Positions 46,988-56,542 of a stretch of DNA of 64,000 nucleotides are shown here, one piece after another. The position numbers were made by a program, and so were the translations under genes. Under the pieces are notes generated by a model. That model was given only the letters and a program-made list of their open reading frames with translations, made no database searches and was not told the DNA's origin. Within the stretch, counting starts at the first letter, position 1; each line of letters starts with the position of its first letter. The DNA is from Saccharicrinis fermentans DSM 9555 = JCM 21142 (lineage in GTDB: Bacteria > Bacteroidota > Bacteroidia > Bacteroidales > Marinilabiliaceae), in assembly GCF_000517085.1 (NCBI RefSeq), contig NZ_KI912107.1, positions 2,477,980 to 2,541,979 of the forward strand, written 5' to 3'.

Positions 46988-47222
46988 AAGGAGTTACAAC
47001 TATTGGCAACCCTTTTTAATTTGACAGTTGACCAAATTCTGAATTTTAAAGGAGAGATACCCCAAAGAGGTTTCTTTGGAAGATAAAACAGAGATGGAAC
47101 AGTTTAAACTTATCCAGCAACTAGAAGAAGACGACAAGCAGACCGTGATGAAGATAATCAATGCAATGCTTACCAAATCCAAGTTCAAAGACTTTTTTAA
47201 TAAAAATATTGCTGCACTGTAA
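46988..47222 (+). pseudogene. C-terminal remnant of an XRE-type regulator, frameshifted
   Basis: One frame reads ELQLLATLFNLTVDQILNFKGEIP. The next frame continues EVSLEDKTEMEQFKLIQ and ends FKDFFNKNIAAL at the TAA at 47220-47222. The two join exactly if one C of the CCCC run at 47060-47063 is removed. The sequence matches the distal part of HTH_3 regulators common in Bacteroidota (helix 5 of the HTH, then an EEDDKQTVMKIINAMLTK tail). The DNA-recognition helices upstream are not recognisable, so the gene is both truncated and frameshifted. Confidence 0.7.
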
Positions 47223-47247
47223 GCGGCTTGCAAACTACCATATAAAA

Positions 47248-47281
47248 CAAAAGCTGCACTTATTTCTAAATGCAGCTTTTG
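47248..47281. terminator. Intrinsic terminator, 11-bp perfect stem
   Basis: CAAAAGCTGCA (47248-47258) pairs with TGCAGCTTTTG (47271-47281) around a 12-nt loop. On the minus strand TTTTATAT follows, which suits the lipoprotein gene ending at 47313; it also closes the relic on the plus strand. Confidence 0.75.
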
Positions 47282-47312
47282 TTATTCTGTATGAGAACAT
47301 ACAAGGACTTTT

Positions 47313-48029
47313 CTACTCCAAGACTATATTATAAGCAACATCTACTTTGCCTCCATCTTTAACCCCAGATTTCCATAAAGGCATCTCAAAAAGTATTTGT
47401 TTTAAGTATGTATTATACTTATCGTTTTCAAAATTAAAAAACTTCACTTTTGAAACACTTCCCTCTTTATCTATGGTTATTGTTGCTGCAGTACCCTTGA
47501 TATATTCCTGATTATCACCCTTACACTTTGCCTTGATGTACTCATTAATCAGACTATCATTAGTATCGGGATTTGTTGCACCCTCAAACAATGGCTTGAT
47601 ATCAACTAGATAATAACTAACCCCATACGACGACTTCTTATTACTCCTATCAATAGTAACAATTTGCTTTTCCTTACCACTTCTTTGCCCATTACTTAGT
47701 GCTTTAGAACTAGCAACAACCTTCTTTTGTTTAGGAGCATTGTAAAAACATTTTGTAATTACCGGCTTATGGGAATCACTCTTTTTTATCCTTATTAACA
47801 AACTATCACCCTGATTATAATATGGGTCGTTTTTTCCCATTACAATAGAGCCTACATGTATACTGTCATTATAAGAATACTCATAAAAAGCTCGTGGTTT
47901 CTTATACCCCCTTATGGCTGTCACCCAATCATTTTTGACAACACACCCTTTTACATGAACATATTCATCTTTTGGGTATTGAATACACCCCAAAATAAAT
48001 ACTGCAAACAAAATTAGTGACTTACTCAT
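47313..48029 (-). CDS. Lipoprotein with TonB-C-like domain, overlapping RHS tip gene
   Basis: This 238-residue protein has a lipoprotein signal peptide with lipobox FILGC (cysteine 15). The C-terminal 60 residues (TAATITIDKEGSVSKVKF, then FEMPLWKSGVKDGGKVDVAY) resemble the TonB C-terminal domain of Bacteroidota energy-transducer-like proteins. The middle is lysine-rich. Its ATG overlaps the stop codon of the RHS-tip gene (ATGA), so they are co-translated. This arrangement is typical of a toxin followed by its immunity protein, so a periplasmic immunity role is possible but unproven. Confidence 0.6.
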   Translation of the reverse strand: MSKSLILFAVFILGCIQYPKDEYVHVKGCVVKNDWVTAIRGYKKPRAFYEYSYNDSIHVGSIVMGKNDPYYNQGDSLLIRIKKSDSHKPVITKCFYNAPKQKKVVASSKALSNGQRSGKEKQIVTIDRSNKKSSYGVSYYLVDIKPLFEGATNPDTNDSLINEYIKAKCKGDNQEYIKGTAATITIDKEGSVSKVKFFNFENDKYNTYLKQILFEMPLWKSGVKDGGKVDVAYNIVLE

Positions 48030-48895
48030 TTTTTATAGTATGGTGAGTTATAATAAGCTTTAGTAGCGGCTTTTTGCCAGTTCTTCCCTGTAAAGTTACC
48101 TTTATTCGCTTTTAAGAAAGAATTCCAAGAGTTACTTCTTGCACCTCCTGATTTTGCACTCGCCTTTAAAGAAACACTATTTGATGCTGCAGCAGAACCA
48201 GAAGACATAGCAGAGCCAGAAGAAGCCTTAGATTTAGCACTACGCCCAAAGTTTGGAGAAAACTTCTTGGGACTAGCCCCTTTCAATGAACCAGGATTGG
48301 AAATGTCTATAGCCATTCCCATATATGAACCCCAAATGGCAAATTTCCAATTATCTCCCATATAGTCCATTTCATCATCTCTGTTCAGTGGATATGCCAC
48401 TCCATTATCCTCAGATGACAAAACATGCGTTCTAATTGGGTTATCTCCTCCTTTCCTAAGTTCTTTTCCGTTGTAAAGATATTTGTTTTGTTGGTAATTT
48501 GTACCTGCTGTGTTGTATTGTTTTTGCGCCATGACCATTTCAAAGGGATAGTAACTACTTATTGGCATAATGTCGACACCTCCGGGTATCATACTTCCTC
48601 CAAATACAACACGGGTATTTACAAAGTGATCTTTTAAATTGTACTCAAGGTGCGAGCGAGTATTATCCCCTTCTTTTATAGGAGTGGCTCGTCCTTCTTC
48701 TGTGGAGAAAAAACTCTTTTTACCATCAGGCATGTAACTTGAGTTAAATTTTAGCGCATCGGTATAACCAAGGTTTTCGATAAAATCATAACCCTTATCA
48801 TCATACCATGTTACCATTAAGATATCAATGATATTATTATCTACCGCAACGATGGATAACGCTGACTTGTTATGCCAATCAATGGTTGAAAACAA
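48026..48895 (-). CDS. RHS-repeat C-terminal tip (truncated RHS protein, orphan toxin candidate)
   Basis: The 289 codons start at a TTG; an internal ATG gives a shorter form. Residues about 80-160 are the RHS-associated core end (LEYNLKDHFVNTRVVFGGS, SYYPFEMVMAQKQYNTAG, QQNKYLYNGKELRKGG), and the preceding part looks like decayed RHS repeats. RHS proteins normally exceed 1000 residues, so more than two thirds is missing. After the core come a Ser/Ala-rich linker and a compact basic tail (SWNSFLKANKGNFTGKNW ... AYYNSPYYKK), the place where polymorphic toxins carry their effector domain. A signal peptide is absent. Likely an orphan rhs-CT fragment. Confidence 0.65.
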   Translation of the reverse strand: MFSTIDWHNKSALSIVAVDNNIIDILMVTWYDDKGYDFIENLGYTDALKFNSSYMPDGKKSFFSTEEGRATPIKEGDNTRSHLEYNLKDHFVNTRVVFGGSMIPGGVDIMPISSYYPFEMVMAQKQYNTAGTNYQQNKYLYNGKELRKGGDNPIRTHVLSSEDNGVAYPLNRDDEMDYMGDNWKFAIWGSYMGMAIDISNPGSLKGASPKKFSPNFGRSAKSKASSGSAMSSGSAAASNSVSLKASAKSGGARSNSWNSFLKANKGNFTGKNWQKAATKAYYNSPYYKK

Positions 48896-48992
48896 ATAGA
48901 AAAAACATTAAAAAAATGGGTAAATAGAGCGTTTACATCCCCATAACGGACTTGTACTATCAAGAGATTTGCATGCACGGCACAACAGAAAA

Positions 48993-49026
48993 AAAGCCCC
49001 ATCGAACACTTGTTCAACGGGGCTTT
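48993..49026 (-). terminator. Strong terminator after lgt
   Basis: AAAGCCCC (48993-49000) and GGGGCTTT (49019-49026) pair, with the stem continuing inward through GAACA/TGTTC. On the minus strand it is followed by a seven-T run. Confidence 0.9.
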
Positions 49027-49052
49027 ATATACTATATTACCAGCATTCTTAT

Positions 49053-49877
49053 TTATCCACAGCTACTTTTTTTTGCTTTAACAACAAAATAAATACCGGC
49101 CAATACAAAAGGAATACTTAACCATTGTCCCATATTTAATAACATATCAGCTTCAAAGGACTCTTGGTCATTTTTCACAAACTCCACAAAGAAACGCGAC
49201 AAAAATGTACCAATCAGAAAGACACCAAAGATTAACCCGGTACGATCTTTAGCATCTGTTTTCCAATACATCCACATTATCACCCCAAACAAAGCCAAAT
49301 AAGTCAGTGCCTCATATATTTGTGTAGGATGCGAGGGTTGAGTAAACACCGGTTCAGCACCTCCCAACCATTGATGAAAATTACCCACAAAACGAAATGC
49401 CCAAGGCACATCTGTAGCATGCCCGTATATTTCAGAATTCATCAGGTTACCCATTCGAATAAAAAAGGCAGCAAGAGCTGTTGGTATAACCACGCGATCC
49501 AAAGTCCATATAGGTGATTTCTTTGTGACTTTTTTAGAATATATAATGATGGCAATTACAATTCCCAAGGCACCACCATGACTAGCCAGACCACCTTTCC
49601 ACACCATAAGTATCTCGTCCAAATGTTGTGAATAATAATCCCAACCATAAAAAAACACATGCCCCAATCTAGCTCCCACAATGGTGGCTATTACCACATA
49701 CATAAACAATTTCTCCAACCAGGGCAATGGAATTTTTTCCCACTTAAACATCTTTTCCATCAGTTGATAACCCAACATAAAAGCGATGGCAAAAAACAAT
49801 CCATAATATCGTACAGATATAGGACCCCATGAGAATATTTCGGGTTTTACGGTCCAGGTAACAAAGTCAAGTATCAT
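49053..49877 (-). CDS. lgt: Prolipoprotein diacylglyceryl transferase
   Basis: This 274-residue inner-membrane enzyme moves diacylglycerol from phosphatidylglycerol to the lipobox cysteine of prolipoproteins. It has about seven hydrophobic segments. Conserved features include the VRYYGLFFAIAFMLGY start, GARLGHVFFYGWDYY with the essential histidine, KGGLASHGGALG, the Lgt signature RMGNLMNSEIYG, and HPTQIYEALTYL. The ATG at 49877 gives the usual length. Several lipoproteins in this window are its substrates. It is followed by a strong terminator. Confidence 0.96.
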   Translation of the reverse strand: MILDFVTWTVKPEIFSWGPISVRYYGLFFAIAFMLGYQLMEKMFKWEKIPLPWLEKLFMYVVIATIVGARLGHVFFYGWDYYSQHLDEILMVWKGGLASHGGALGIVIAIIIYSKKVTKKSPIWTLDRVVIPTALAAFFIRMGNLMNSEIYGHATDVPWAFRFVGNFHQWLGGAEPVFTQPSHPTQIYEALTYLALFGVIMWMYWKTDAKDRTGLIFGVFLIGTFLSRFFVEFVKNDQESFEADMLLNMGQWLSIPFVLAGIYFVVKAKKSSCG

Positions 49878-50017
49878 AAAATTTTACTTATTTAGATAAA
49901 AGATAACCTGCAATACGGCAGGGAGGGAGACTTTATTCTAAAATCTCCCAACAATCAAACATATTATTTTGAACCTCCAAAGAAGCCACTTGAATTCCAA
50001 CAGAACTCACTATTGCA

Positions 50018-53000
50018 TTAGGCTTGCGCAGATTGCCCTTTCCCATGACACTGCTTATACTTTTTACCGCTGCCACAAGGACAAGGTTCGTTTCTTCCCA
50101 CTTTTTTCTCTACACGAATTGGCTCAGCCTTCGGTTTCTCTTTCCTTTCTCCACCATTACCATCAAAGCCCTGTCTACTGGCAGTAAGTTTACTCAGGTC
50201 CTGGCGCTTACGAACCTCTTCTTGTCTGATTTCGTCCGGATCCTGAACTGGGATACTGGCTTTTACCAAAGTCGAAACCACATCCTTATTGGCCTGATCA
50301 AGCATGGTCTTAAACAACTCAAAAGACTCGAACTTATAAATCAACAAAGGATCTTTTTGTTCGTAGGAGGCATTCTGAACAGCCGTCCTCAAATCATCCA
50401 ACTCACGCAAATGTTCCTTCCATGCATTATCAATAGTCATCAGGATAATCGATTTTTCGAAGGATTTCACCAACTCAGCACCATTTGACTCGTATGCTTT
50501 TTTAAGGTTTGTTGTAACCTGCATAATCCTTTGTCCATCAGTAAATGGAACCACTATATTTTGATATTGCTGCGATTTTGTTTCATACACATCCTTAATA
50601 ACAGGCATTGCTTGAGCCGCAATAGCTTCTATTTTACGCTGGTATGCACTCCATACATCTCTATAAAGTTTATCCGCCAATTCAGCAGGATTACCCTTCA
50701 AAAACTCTTGGCTTCCAAAAGGTGAAGATACAGAGAACACACGTATCAAATCCATCTCGAAACCTTCATAGTCGGCATTACTATGATGTTCACTGATCAT
50801 GCTTTCACATGTATCATAAATCATATTAGACAAGTCCACTTGAATACGCTCCCCATAGAGGGCGTGTCTACGTTTGGTATAAATCACCTCTCGTTGCGAA
50901 TTCATCACATCATCATACTCCAATAATCGCTTACGAATACCAAAGTTATTTTCTTCTACTTTTTTCTGTGCACGCTCTATCGATTTGGTAATCATGGAAT
51001 GTTGAATCACTTCACCATCCTCAACACCTAACCTATCCATATATTTCACGATTCTATCTGAACCGAACAAGCGCATCAAGTTATCCTCCAGGGACACAAA
51101 AAACTGAGAACTACCCACATCACCCTGACGACCGGCACGTCCTCTCAACTGACGATCCACACGGCGCGATTCATGACGTTCAGTACCTACAATAGCCAGA
51201 CCACCAGCCGCTTTTACTTCTTCAGAAAGTTTAATATCGGTACCACGACCCGCCATATTGGTTGCAATGGTAACCACTCCACTACCTCCTGCTTCCGCAA
51301 CAATATCAGCCTCACGTTGGTGTAATTTAGCATTCAATACGTTGTGTTTAATACCTCGTATTTTCAACATTCGACTTAACAGCTCAGATATTTCTACAGA
51401 GGTAGTACCCACCAGTACAGGACGTCCTTGTTTTACAAGATCAACAATTTCCTCAATAGCGGCATTATATTTTTCACGATTGGTTTTGTACACCTTATCA
51501 TCCCTATCGTCTCTGGCTATAGGTTTATTGGTAGGTATCACCACCACGTCTAACTTGTAAATATCCCACAATTCTCCTGCTTCAGTTTGAGCCGTTCCGG
51601 TCATACCGGCCAACTTACGATACATCCTAAAATAATTCTGAAGCGTAATGGTAGCATAAGTTTGCGTGGCTGCCTCCACCTTCACACGTTCTTTAGCCTC
51701 AATTGCCTGGTGCAATCCATCCGAGTAACGACGGCCTTCCATAATACGACCAGTCTGCTCATCTACAATCTTCACCTTGTTATCCATCACTACATACTCT
51801 GTGTCTTTTTCAAACAAAGTATAAGCTTTGAGTAACTGGTTGATGGTATGCACACGTTCTGATTTCACACCATAACTTTGTAATAACTCATCTTTTTTGG
51901 CCAGTCTCTCTTTCTCATCCAATTCTGATTTTTCTAACTCTGCGATTTCTGAACCAATATCAGGCAACACAAAAAAGTTAGGATCATCAGAATCTCCTGT
52001 AATAATATCGATTCCTTTATCTGTTAATTCTATAGAATTATGCTTCTCGTCAATCACAAAATATAAGGGATCAGTAACCACATGCATATTCTTATTATTC
52101 TCCTGCATGTAAAAGTTCTCTGTCTTCAACATATGAGCCTTCATACCTGGCTCACTCAAGAACTTAATCAAAGGTTTATTACGAGGCAATCCCTTATAAG
52201 CGCGAAGCAGGAGCAACGATCCCTCTTCAACTACTTTTTTATCATTTGACTTTAATTTCTTTTTGGCATCCACCAATATACTTGAAACCAGTTGGCGCTG
52301 TGTTTCCACTAAGCGCTCCACTTTAGGTTTCAATTCTTCAAAAAGCTGATCATCACCCTTGGGAACAGGTCCTGAAATAATCAATGGCGTACGGGCATCG
52401 TCAATCAACACGGAGTCAACCTCATCCACAATCGCATAATTATGCTTACGTTGCACCAAATCCTCTGGTGATATCGCCATATTATCACGCAGGTAATCAA
52501 AACCAAATTCATTATTGGTACCAAATGCGATATCACTATTATAAGCTTTACGACGTTCATTGGAGTTAGGGCGGTGCTTATCAATACAATCTACCGAAAG
52601 ACCATGAAACTGATACAAGGGCCCCATCCATTCGGAGTCACGTTTGGCCAGGTAATCATTCACCGTCACCACATGCACACCACGTCCAGTAAGTGCATTC
52701 AAAAACACAGGAAGTGTAGCCACCAATGTTTTACCCTCACCTGTTGCCATCTCAGCAATTTTTCCCTGATGAAGCGCTACCCCACCAAACAACTGCACAT
52801 CATAGTGAATCATCTCCCAGGTAACCTTAGTTCCTCCTGCTTCCCAAGAATTATACCAGATGGCCTTATCTCCTTCTATCTCTACAAAATCGTGCACTGC
52901 TGCCAAGTCTCTATCAAAATCAGTAGCTGTAACTTCAATGGTTGAATTCTCAGTTAAACGACGGGCGGTATCTTTTAATATAGCAAAAGCTTCAGGAAGA

Positions 53001-53326
53001 ATATCACCTAATATTTTCTCTAATTTATCATCGATCTCCTTTTCTATTGCATCAATCTCAGCATAAATCTTTTCCCTTTCTGTAATACCAACAGAACCAT
53101 CTTCCGTTTTTGCCCTTAACTCAGCTACCCTATCCTGATCGTCCTTTATATAGGCGCTTATCCTAGTCCTTAAATCGTTACTCCGTTGACGTAATTCGTC
53201 ATTGCTCAACTTTTCAAGCTCAGGAGAAACCTTTTTTACTAATTCTACTATTGGATTTAATTCTTTTAAATCTCTTTCATATTTGCTACCAAACAATTTG
53301 GTAACCATGTTATTTATAAATGCCAT
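50018..53326 (-). CDS. secA: Protein translocase ATPase SecA
   Basis: This 1102-residue motor ATPase of the Sec pathway has the Bacteroidota length, longer than E. coli SecA. Walker A is in [20 protein letters not shown], the DEAD-like box in [22 protein letters not shown], and [12 protein letters not shown] and [12 protein letters not shown] (motif V) follow. The C-terminus has the zinc motif [19 protein letters not shown] that binds SecB and ribosomes. An insert of about 90 residues within nucleotide-binding fold 1 (residues about 340-430) accounts for much of the extra length. Monocistronic. Confidence 0.98.
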   Translation of the reverse strand: MAFINNMVTKLFGSKYERDLKELNPIVELVKKVSPELEKLSNDELRQRSNDLRTRISAYIKDDQDRVAELRAKTEDGSVGITEREKIYAEIDAIEKEIDDKLEKILGDILPEAFAILKDTARRLTENSTIEVTATDFDRDLAAVHDFVEIEGDKAIWYNSWEAGGTKVTWEMIHYDVQLFGGVALHQGKIAEMATGEGKTLVATLPVFLNALTGRGVHVVTVNDYLAKRDSEWMGPLYQFHGLSVDCIDKHRPNSNERRKAYNSDIAFGTNNEFGFDYLRDNMAISPEDLVQRKHNYAIVDEVDSVLIDDARTPLIISGPVPKGDDQLFEELKPKVERLVETQRQLVSSILVDAKKKLKSNDKKVVEEGSLLLLRAYKGLPRNKPLIKFLSEPGMKAHMLKTENFYMQENNKNMHVVTDPLYFVIDEKHNSIELTDKGIDIITGDSDDPNFFVLPDIGSEIAELEKSELDEKERLAKKDELLQSYGVKSERVHTINQLLKAYTLFEKDTEYVVMDNKVKIVDEQTGRIMEGRRYSDGLHQAIEAKERVKVEAATQTYATITLQNYFRMYRKLAGMTGTAQTEAGELWDIYKLDVVVIPTNKPIARDDRDDKVYKTNREKYNAAIEEIVDLVKQGRPVLVGTTSVEISELLSRMLKIRGIKHNVLNAKLHQREADIVAEAGGSGVVTIATNMAGRGTDIKLSEEVKAAGGLAIVGTERHESRRVDRQLRGRAGRQGDVGSSQFFVSLEDNLMRLFGSDRIVKYMDRLGVEDGEVIQHSMITKSIERAQKKVEENNFGIRKRLLEYDDVMNSQREVIYTKRRHALYGERIQVDLSNMIYDTCESMISEHHSNADYEGFEMDLIRVFSVSSPFGSQEFLKGNPAELADKLYRDVWSAYQRKIEAIAAQAMPVIKDVYETKSQQYQNIVVPFTDGQRIMQVTTNLKKAYESNGAELVKSFEKSIILMTIDNAWKEHLRELDDLRTAVQNASYEQKDPLLIYKFESFELFKTMLDQANKDVVSTLVKASIPVQDPDEIRQEEVRKRQDLSKLTASRQGFDGNGGERKEKPKAEPIRVEKKVGRNEPCPCGSGKKYKQCHGKGQSAQA

Positions 53327-53434
53327 GCTTATTTTTAAATATACAGAAATAGAACACGCAGGTATCTATCTCAAAAATTAGGTACTTTGTAATGTTTTAT
53401 AGAAAAAACCAATCGTTAACGATTCTTTTAAGAA

Positions 53435-53839
53435 TCAACAAGAAAGAGGTCCTGCCCGATTATGAAAATGAACTCCATGAAAAGAATCGGAATAGAATAG
53501 TATTCCAACAATAATTTTTTTATGAATAAGAGGTATCAAATAGTGTTCAAACCTCAAATAAAATACAATAGGACAATAATCAACCGACAGACCAGGGACG
53601 GCCATGTGCGTTCTTCCAGATTCAATTAGACGGGTGATTTTTGATTTTGAGCCCGAAAAACTTCTTACTCTTTTATACTTACCTACACCTTTTATCTTAT
53701 CGGCAGAAGAAATATCAAACTCAAACCCATAGCTGCGTAGAGTTTCGGCATTCAGATCTAACGTACCCCCCACACATGACGACACCGTCACTAACAGAGT
53801 GATACCCAAAACCTTAAATCGTGAAAAATCTTTCTTCAT
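53435..53839 (-). CDS. Hypothetical lipoprotein
   Basis: This 134-residue protein has a lipoprotein-like signal peptide (VLGITLLVTVSSC) followed by VGGTLDLNAETLRSYGFEFD. The first 90 residues look like a normal soluble domain. The last 45 residues (YCPIVFYLRFEHYLIPLIHKK...) have a different, hydrophobic composition and may be read-through after a frameshift. No homologous family is recognised. It could be a truncated gene. Confidence 0.45.
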   Translation of the reverse strand: MKKDFSRFKVLGITLLVTVSSCVGGTLDLNAETLRSYGFEFDISSADKIKGVGKYKRVRSFSGSKSKITRLIESGRTHMAVPGLSVDYCPIVFYLRFEHYLIPLIHKKIIVGILFYSDSFHGVHFHNRAGPLSC

Positions 53840-54097
53840 TTGCTATACCGAAATTCTAACGACGACAAATGTAATAAAAAAGACTTTTACATGAGAGATA
53901 ATAGATAAGAGATCATTGATTTATTTATTAAACACATCATCTCATCCCCAAATATCTTTCTTGCTTCAGTCCCATAAGAACAAGAATAGTTGAGCTATTT
54001 TTATAAAATAGACACTTCCTTTCACCTAAGTAATCCGCCCATCTCCCACTCCAACAAAGGCAAAATGGGCGGAATAAAAAATCTCAGATAATAAAAA

Positions 54098-54904
54098 TTA
54101 TTTTTTCATGTACTTATAAGCCTCTGGCAAATAGGCCTTGATATCCTTGATACGAGTATCATCCGCGGGGTGCGTACTCATAAATTCAGGCGGTTTTTGC
54201 CCTCCACTTTGCGACATGCGAGTCCAAAATTCAGCTGCCACTGCTGGGTCATAACCCGCCATTGCCATAAATACGAGTCCCATCTTATCGGCCTCTGTCT
54301 CATGTTTTCTGGAGAAAGGCAAAGTCATACCATACTGCGCTCCCAATCCAAAAGCACCCATATAAATTTGCTGCGTTTGTTCTGGTTTTTCCTTCAAAGC
54401 AACTTGTAAACCTGCTGCAACCGCCTGCACTCCCATCTGCTGACTCATACGCTCATTACCATGCCGTGCCACAGCATGTGCTATTTCATGCCCCATCACC
54501 ACAGCCAAACCAGCTTCATCTTTGGTATATGGAAGAATTCCGGTATAAAACACCACCTTTCCTCCAGGCATGCACCAAGCATTAGGCGTATCATCCTCAA
54601 CTAGGTTAAACTCCCAATTAAAGTTTTCCACATAACTACTTAGTCCGTTGCTATTCAAATATTCTTCTACCGCAGCAGCAATCTTTTGTCCAACTTTTTT
54701 CACCAATGCAGCTTGTTCTTGATCCGTAGATAGCTTGGCTTCTTTTAAAAACTCACTATAGTTAGTCAATCCCATTTCAGCCATTTGCGACTCAGGCAAC
54801 AAGTTCAACTGTGAACGTCCTGTAATAGGTACAGTTGAACAAGACACTGCCACAATCGCAATAATAGCGAGTGTCCCTAGCTGTTTCCAATAGTTCTTCA
54901 TCAT
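54098..54904 (-). CDS. M48 family metallopeptidase lipoprotein (LoiP/YcaL-like)
   Basis: This 268-residue protein has a lipoprotein signal with cysteine 22 in VAVSC, followed by STVPITGRSQLNLL, a signature of this family. The zinc motif is HEIAH at residues 139-143 and the third ligand glutamate is in RKHETEADKMG. LoiP-type proteases degrade damaged envelope proteins from the outer or inner membrane periplasmic face. It lies next to a rhomboid protease gene on the same strand but 74 bp apart. Confident call. Confidence 0.95.
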   Translation of the reverse strand: MMKNYWKQLGTLAIIAIVAVSCSTVPITGRSQLNLLPESQMAEMGLTNYSEFLKEAKLSTDQEQAALVKKVGQKIAAAVEEYLNSNGLSSYVENFNWEFNLVEDDTPNAWCMPGGKVVFYTGILPYTKDEAGLAVVMGHEIAHAVARHGNERMSQQMGVQAVAAGLQVALKEKPEQTQQIYMGAFGLGAQYGMTLPFSRKHETEADKMGLVFMAMAGYDPAVAAEFWTRMSQSGGQKPPEFMSTHPADDTRIKDIKAYLPEAYKYMKK

Positions 54905-54977
54905 ATTTAAGTTTGTTTTAGATTGTAAAATACAAAACTAAAAGTTTTGTTACAAAATCAATAACCCTGCATATACT

Positions 54978-55655
54978 TTATGGTTCAATATCATTTTTTA
55001 ACCAATAGGCATCTGCCCCCTCATTATCCACCTCATCTTCCTCATCCTCAAGCGGTGAATGAGGTCGTTGAGGACCTTCGTTTTTAAATAAAACGGCTAA
55101 CAATATTCCGGCCAAACCACCCCAAAAATGTCCCTCCCACGAATAAGGCAAATTTACCTTTAAAGGAAAGGCTCCCCACACTAGGCTACCGTAGAAAAAA
55201 ATAACCAAAAACGAGATAGCAATTAAACCAATGTGCTTTCGTATGATTCCACTCAGCGACAAAAAACCGGCCAACCCATATATCATCCCACTCGCTCCAA
55301 TATGCCACGAATCACGGGCTGCCAACCACAACCCCATACCACTGAGAAGGTATATGAGAAAAAATACTTTATAGGCTATTTTATTATAAAAATAAAACAA
55401 AGCAAGCCCTAGCACAAACATAGAAACTAAGTTAGAATATAAATGATCCCAATCACCATGAATAAGCGGAGCAAATAAGATACCCCATAAACCTTCTTTT
55501 GTTAATGGTCGAACACCATAATGAGAAAAAGACACTCCTTCCAATTCCTCCACCAGCCTAATGGTGAATATAAGCAACGAAAAAAAAGTTGGAAACAGAA
55601 TACTATGCAAAAATCTTCTCTTCTCTATGGGGGTATTGGGGCCTAATCCTTTCAT
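54978..55655 (-). CDS. Rhomboid family intramembrane serine protease
   Basis: The protein has 225 residues from the ATG at 55655; a TTG four codons upstream is less likely. There are six or seven membrane segments. The HxxxN motif HLYSN supplies the oxyanion residues, the nucleophile serine is in HIGASGMIYG (GxSG, serine about 122), and the catalytic histidine is in WEGHFWGGLAG (about 176). The C-terminal tail is acidic (PLEDEEDEVDNEGAD) and cytoplasmic. It cleaves membrane proteins within the bilayer; substrates are unknown. Confidence 0.95.
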   Translation of the reverse strand: MKGLGPNTPIEKRRFLHSILFPTFFSLLIFTIRLVEELEGVSFSHYGVRPLTKEGLWGILFAPLIHGDWDHLYSNLVSMFVLGLALFYFYNKIAYKVFFLIYLLSGMGLWLAARDSWHIGASGMIYGLAGFLSLSGIIRKHIGLIAISFLVIFFYGSLVWGAFPLKVNLPYSWEGHFWGGLAGILLAVLFKNEGPQRPHSPLEDEEDEVDNEGADAYWLKNDIEP

Positions 55656-55821
55656 TGTTCCATTCAATCATTTTTTCATACTGGCATCCCTACAAAAGTA
55701 TTAAGATTATTCTAATAATTCCTCTTTCTTAACTCAACACTGATCCTCAGAACAATATATAGAATCTTACATAATTAAAATCGTATTATAATTTTATTTC
55801 TTAAGCGCTTGTATAGTAGTT

Positions 55822-56403
55822 ATGGGCTTAATGACATCTTGTAGTGATGATGATGACGCCAAACCTGCCGGCATCACAATTGAAGCTACAGAAACAACAG
55901 AACATACTATTAAGGTAACATTTAACGAAGTAGCTGATGCTCTTTTTTACGATATCGAATTTGGAAAAAAAGGAGAGACACTTGAATATGTAGAATCGTC
56001 CACAATTTTAAGTTTTGACTTTGATGAGCTAAAAGCTGGCACAGACTATACAATTAAGATAACTGCCATAAACTCCAATGGCAAAGAAATTGGCGAAGGA
56101 ACAATTGACATAACAACAAAAGATGTATTGTCAACACTTGTGGGCGAATGGAAATATACCTATAATGACGATGAAGAGAAAACAATCATCTACCATTTCG
56201 ATGAAGATGGATTTGGAACCTACAAGTATTTTACCAATGACGAGCAAATCATTATGTGGTCGGCTTCTGATGATCAATTAACCATTACCACCTACACAAG
56301 CCAGGTTGGGGGAATCTCATCAACAGAAGAGGTAAGTTACATCGTATATCCAGAAAATGGCATGGTAAAAATAGATGATACTACATACTTTTTTATGGAA
56401 TAA
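55822..56403 (+). CDS. Fibronectin-III lipoprotein-like protein with damaged signal peptide
   Basis: The 193 codons from the ATG at 55822 encode MGLMTSCSDDDD. This is the tail of a lipoprotein signal peptide, with lipobox LMTSC and an acidic export signal. The hydrophobic part (FYFLSACIVV) is in frame just upstream but is cut off by a TAA at 55789-55791, and where an ATG is expected before KIVL there is an ATT (55774-55776). The body has a fibronectin-III-like domain (residues about 14-105) and a lipocalin-like C-terminal part (LVGEWKYTYNDDEEKTIIYHF). As it stands the protein would lack a full signal and stay in the cytoplasm, or it is a pseudogene. Confidence 0.65.
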   Translation: MGLMTSCSDDDDAKPAGITIEATETTEHTIKVTFNEVADALFYDIEFGKKGETLEYVESSTILSFDFDELKAGTDYTIKITAINSNGKEIGEGTIDITTKDVLSTLVGEWKYTYNDDEEKTIIYHFDEDGFGTYKYFTNDEQIIMWSASDDQLTITTYTSQVGGISSTEEVSYIVYPENGMVKIDDTTYFFME

Positions 56404-56430
56404 GTCTATCTTTGCAAGATATTACAATCA

Positions 56431-56458
56431 AGCTGCCTCCACTGAGGTGGCTTTTTTT
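56431..56458 (+). terminator. Intrinsic terminator
   Basis: AGCTGCCTC pairs with GAGGTGGCT (two G-U) around CACT and is followed by seven T. Confidence 0.85.
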
Positions 56459-56542
56459 ATTTACTAAACACGAAACAATTCACAACCTTATCCGTTTTTA
56501 GCACCAATACAAATAACACATACATGCTCCATATAATTGACC

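Larger units (their letters stand above)
46418..46990. other. Degenerate intergenic region with relics
   Basis: This region holds two degenerate repeats (46695-46741 and 46766-46826) shared with 60-61 kb and leads into a broken XRE regulator. An open frame across 46772-47086 is a chimera of unrelated sequence and the regulator's middle, and I do not call it a gene. Confidence 0.5.

Noticed and set aside
46772-47086. A 104-codon open frame on the plus strand
   Set aside because: Its first two thirds resemble nothing and its end is the middle of the broken XRE regulator, so it is a chance fusion.
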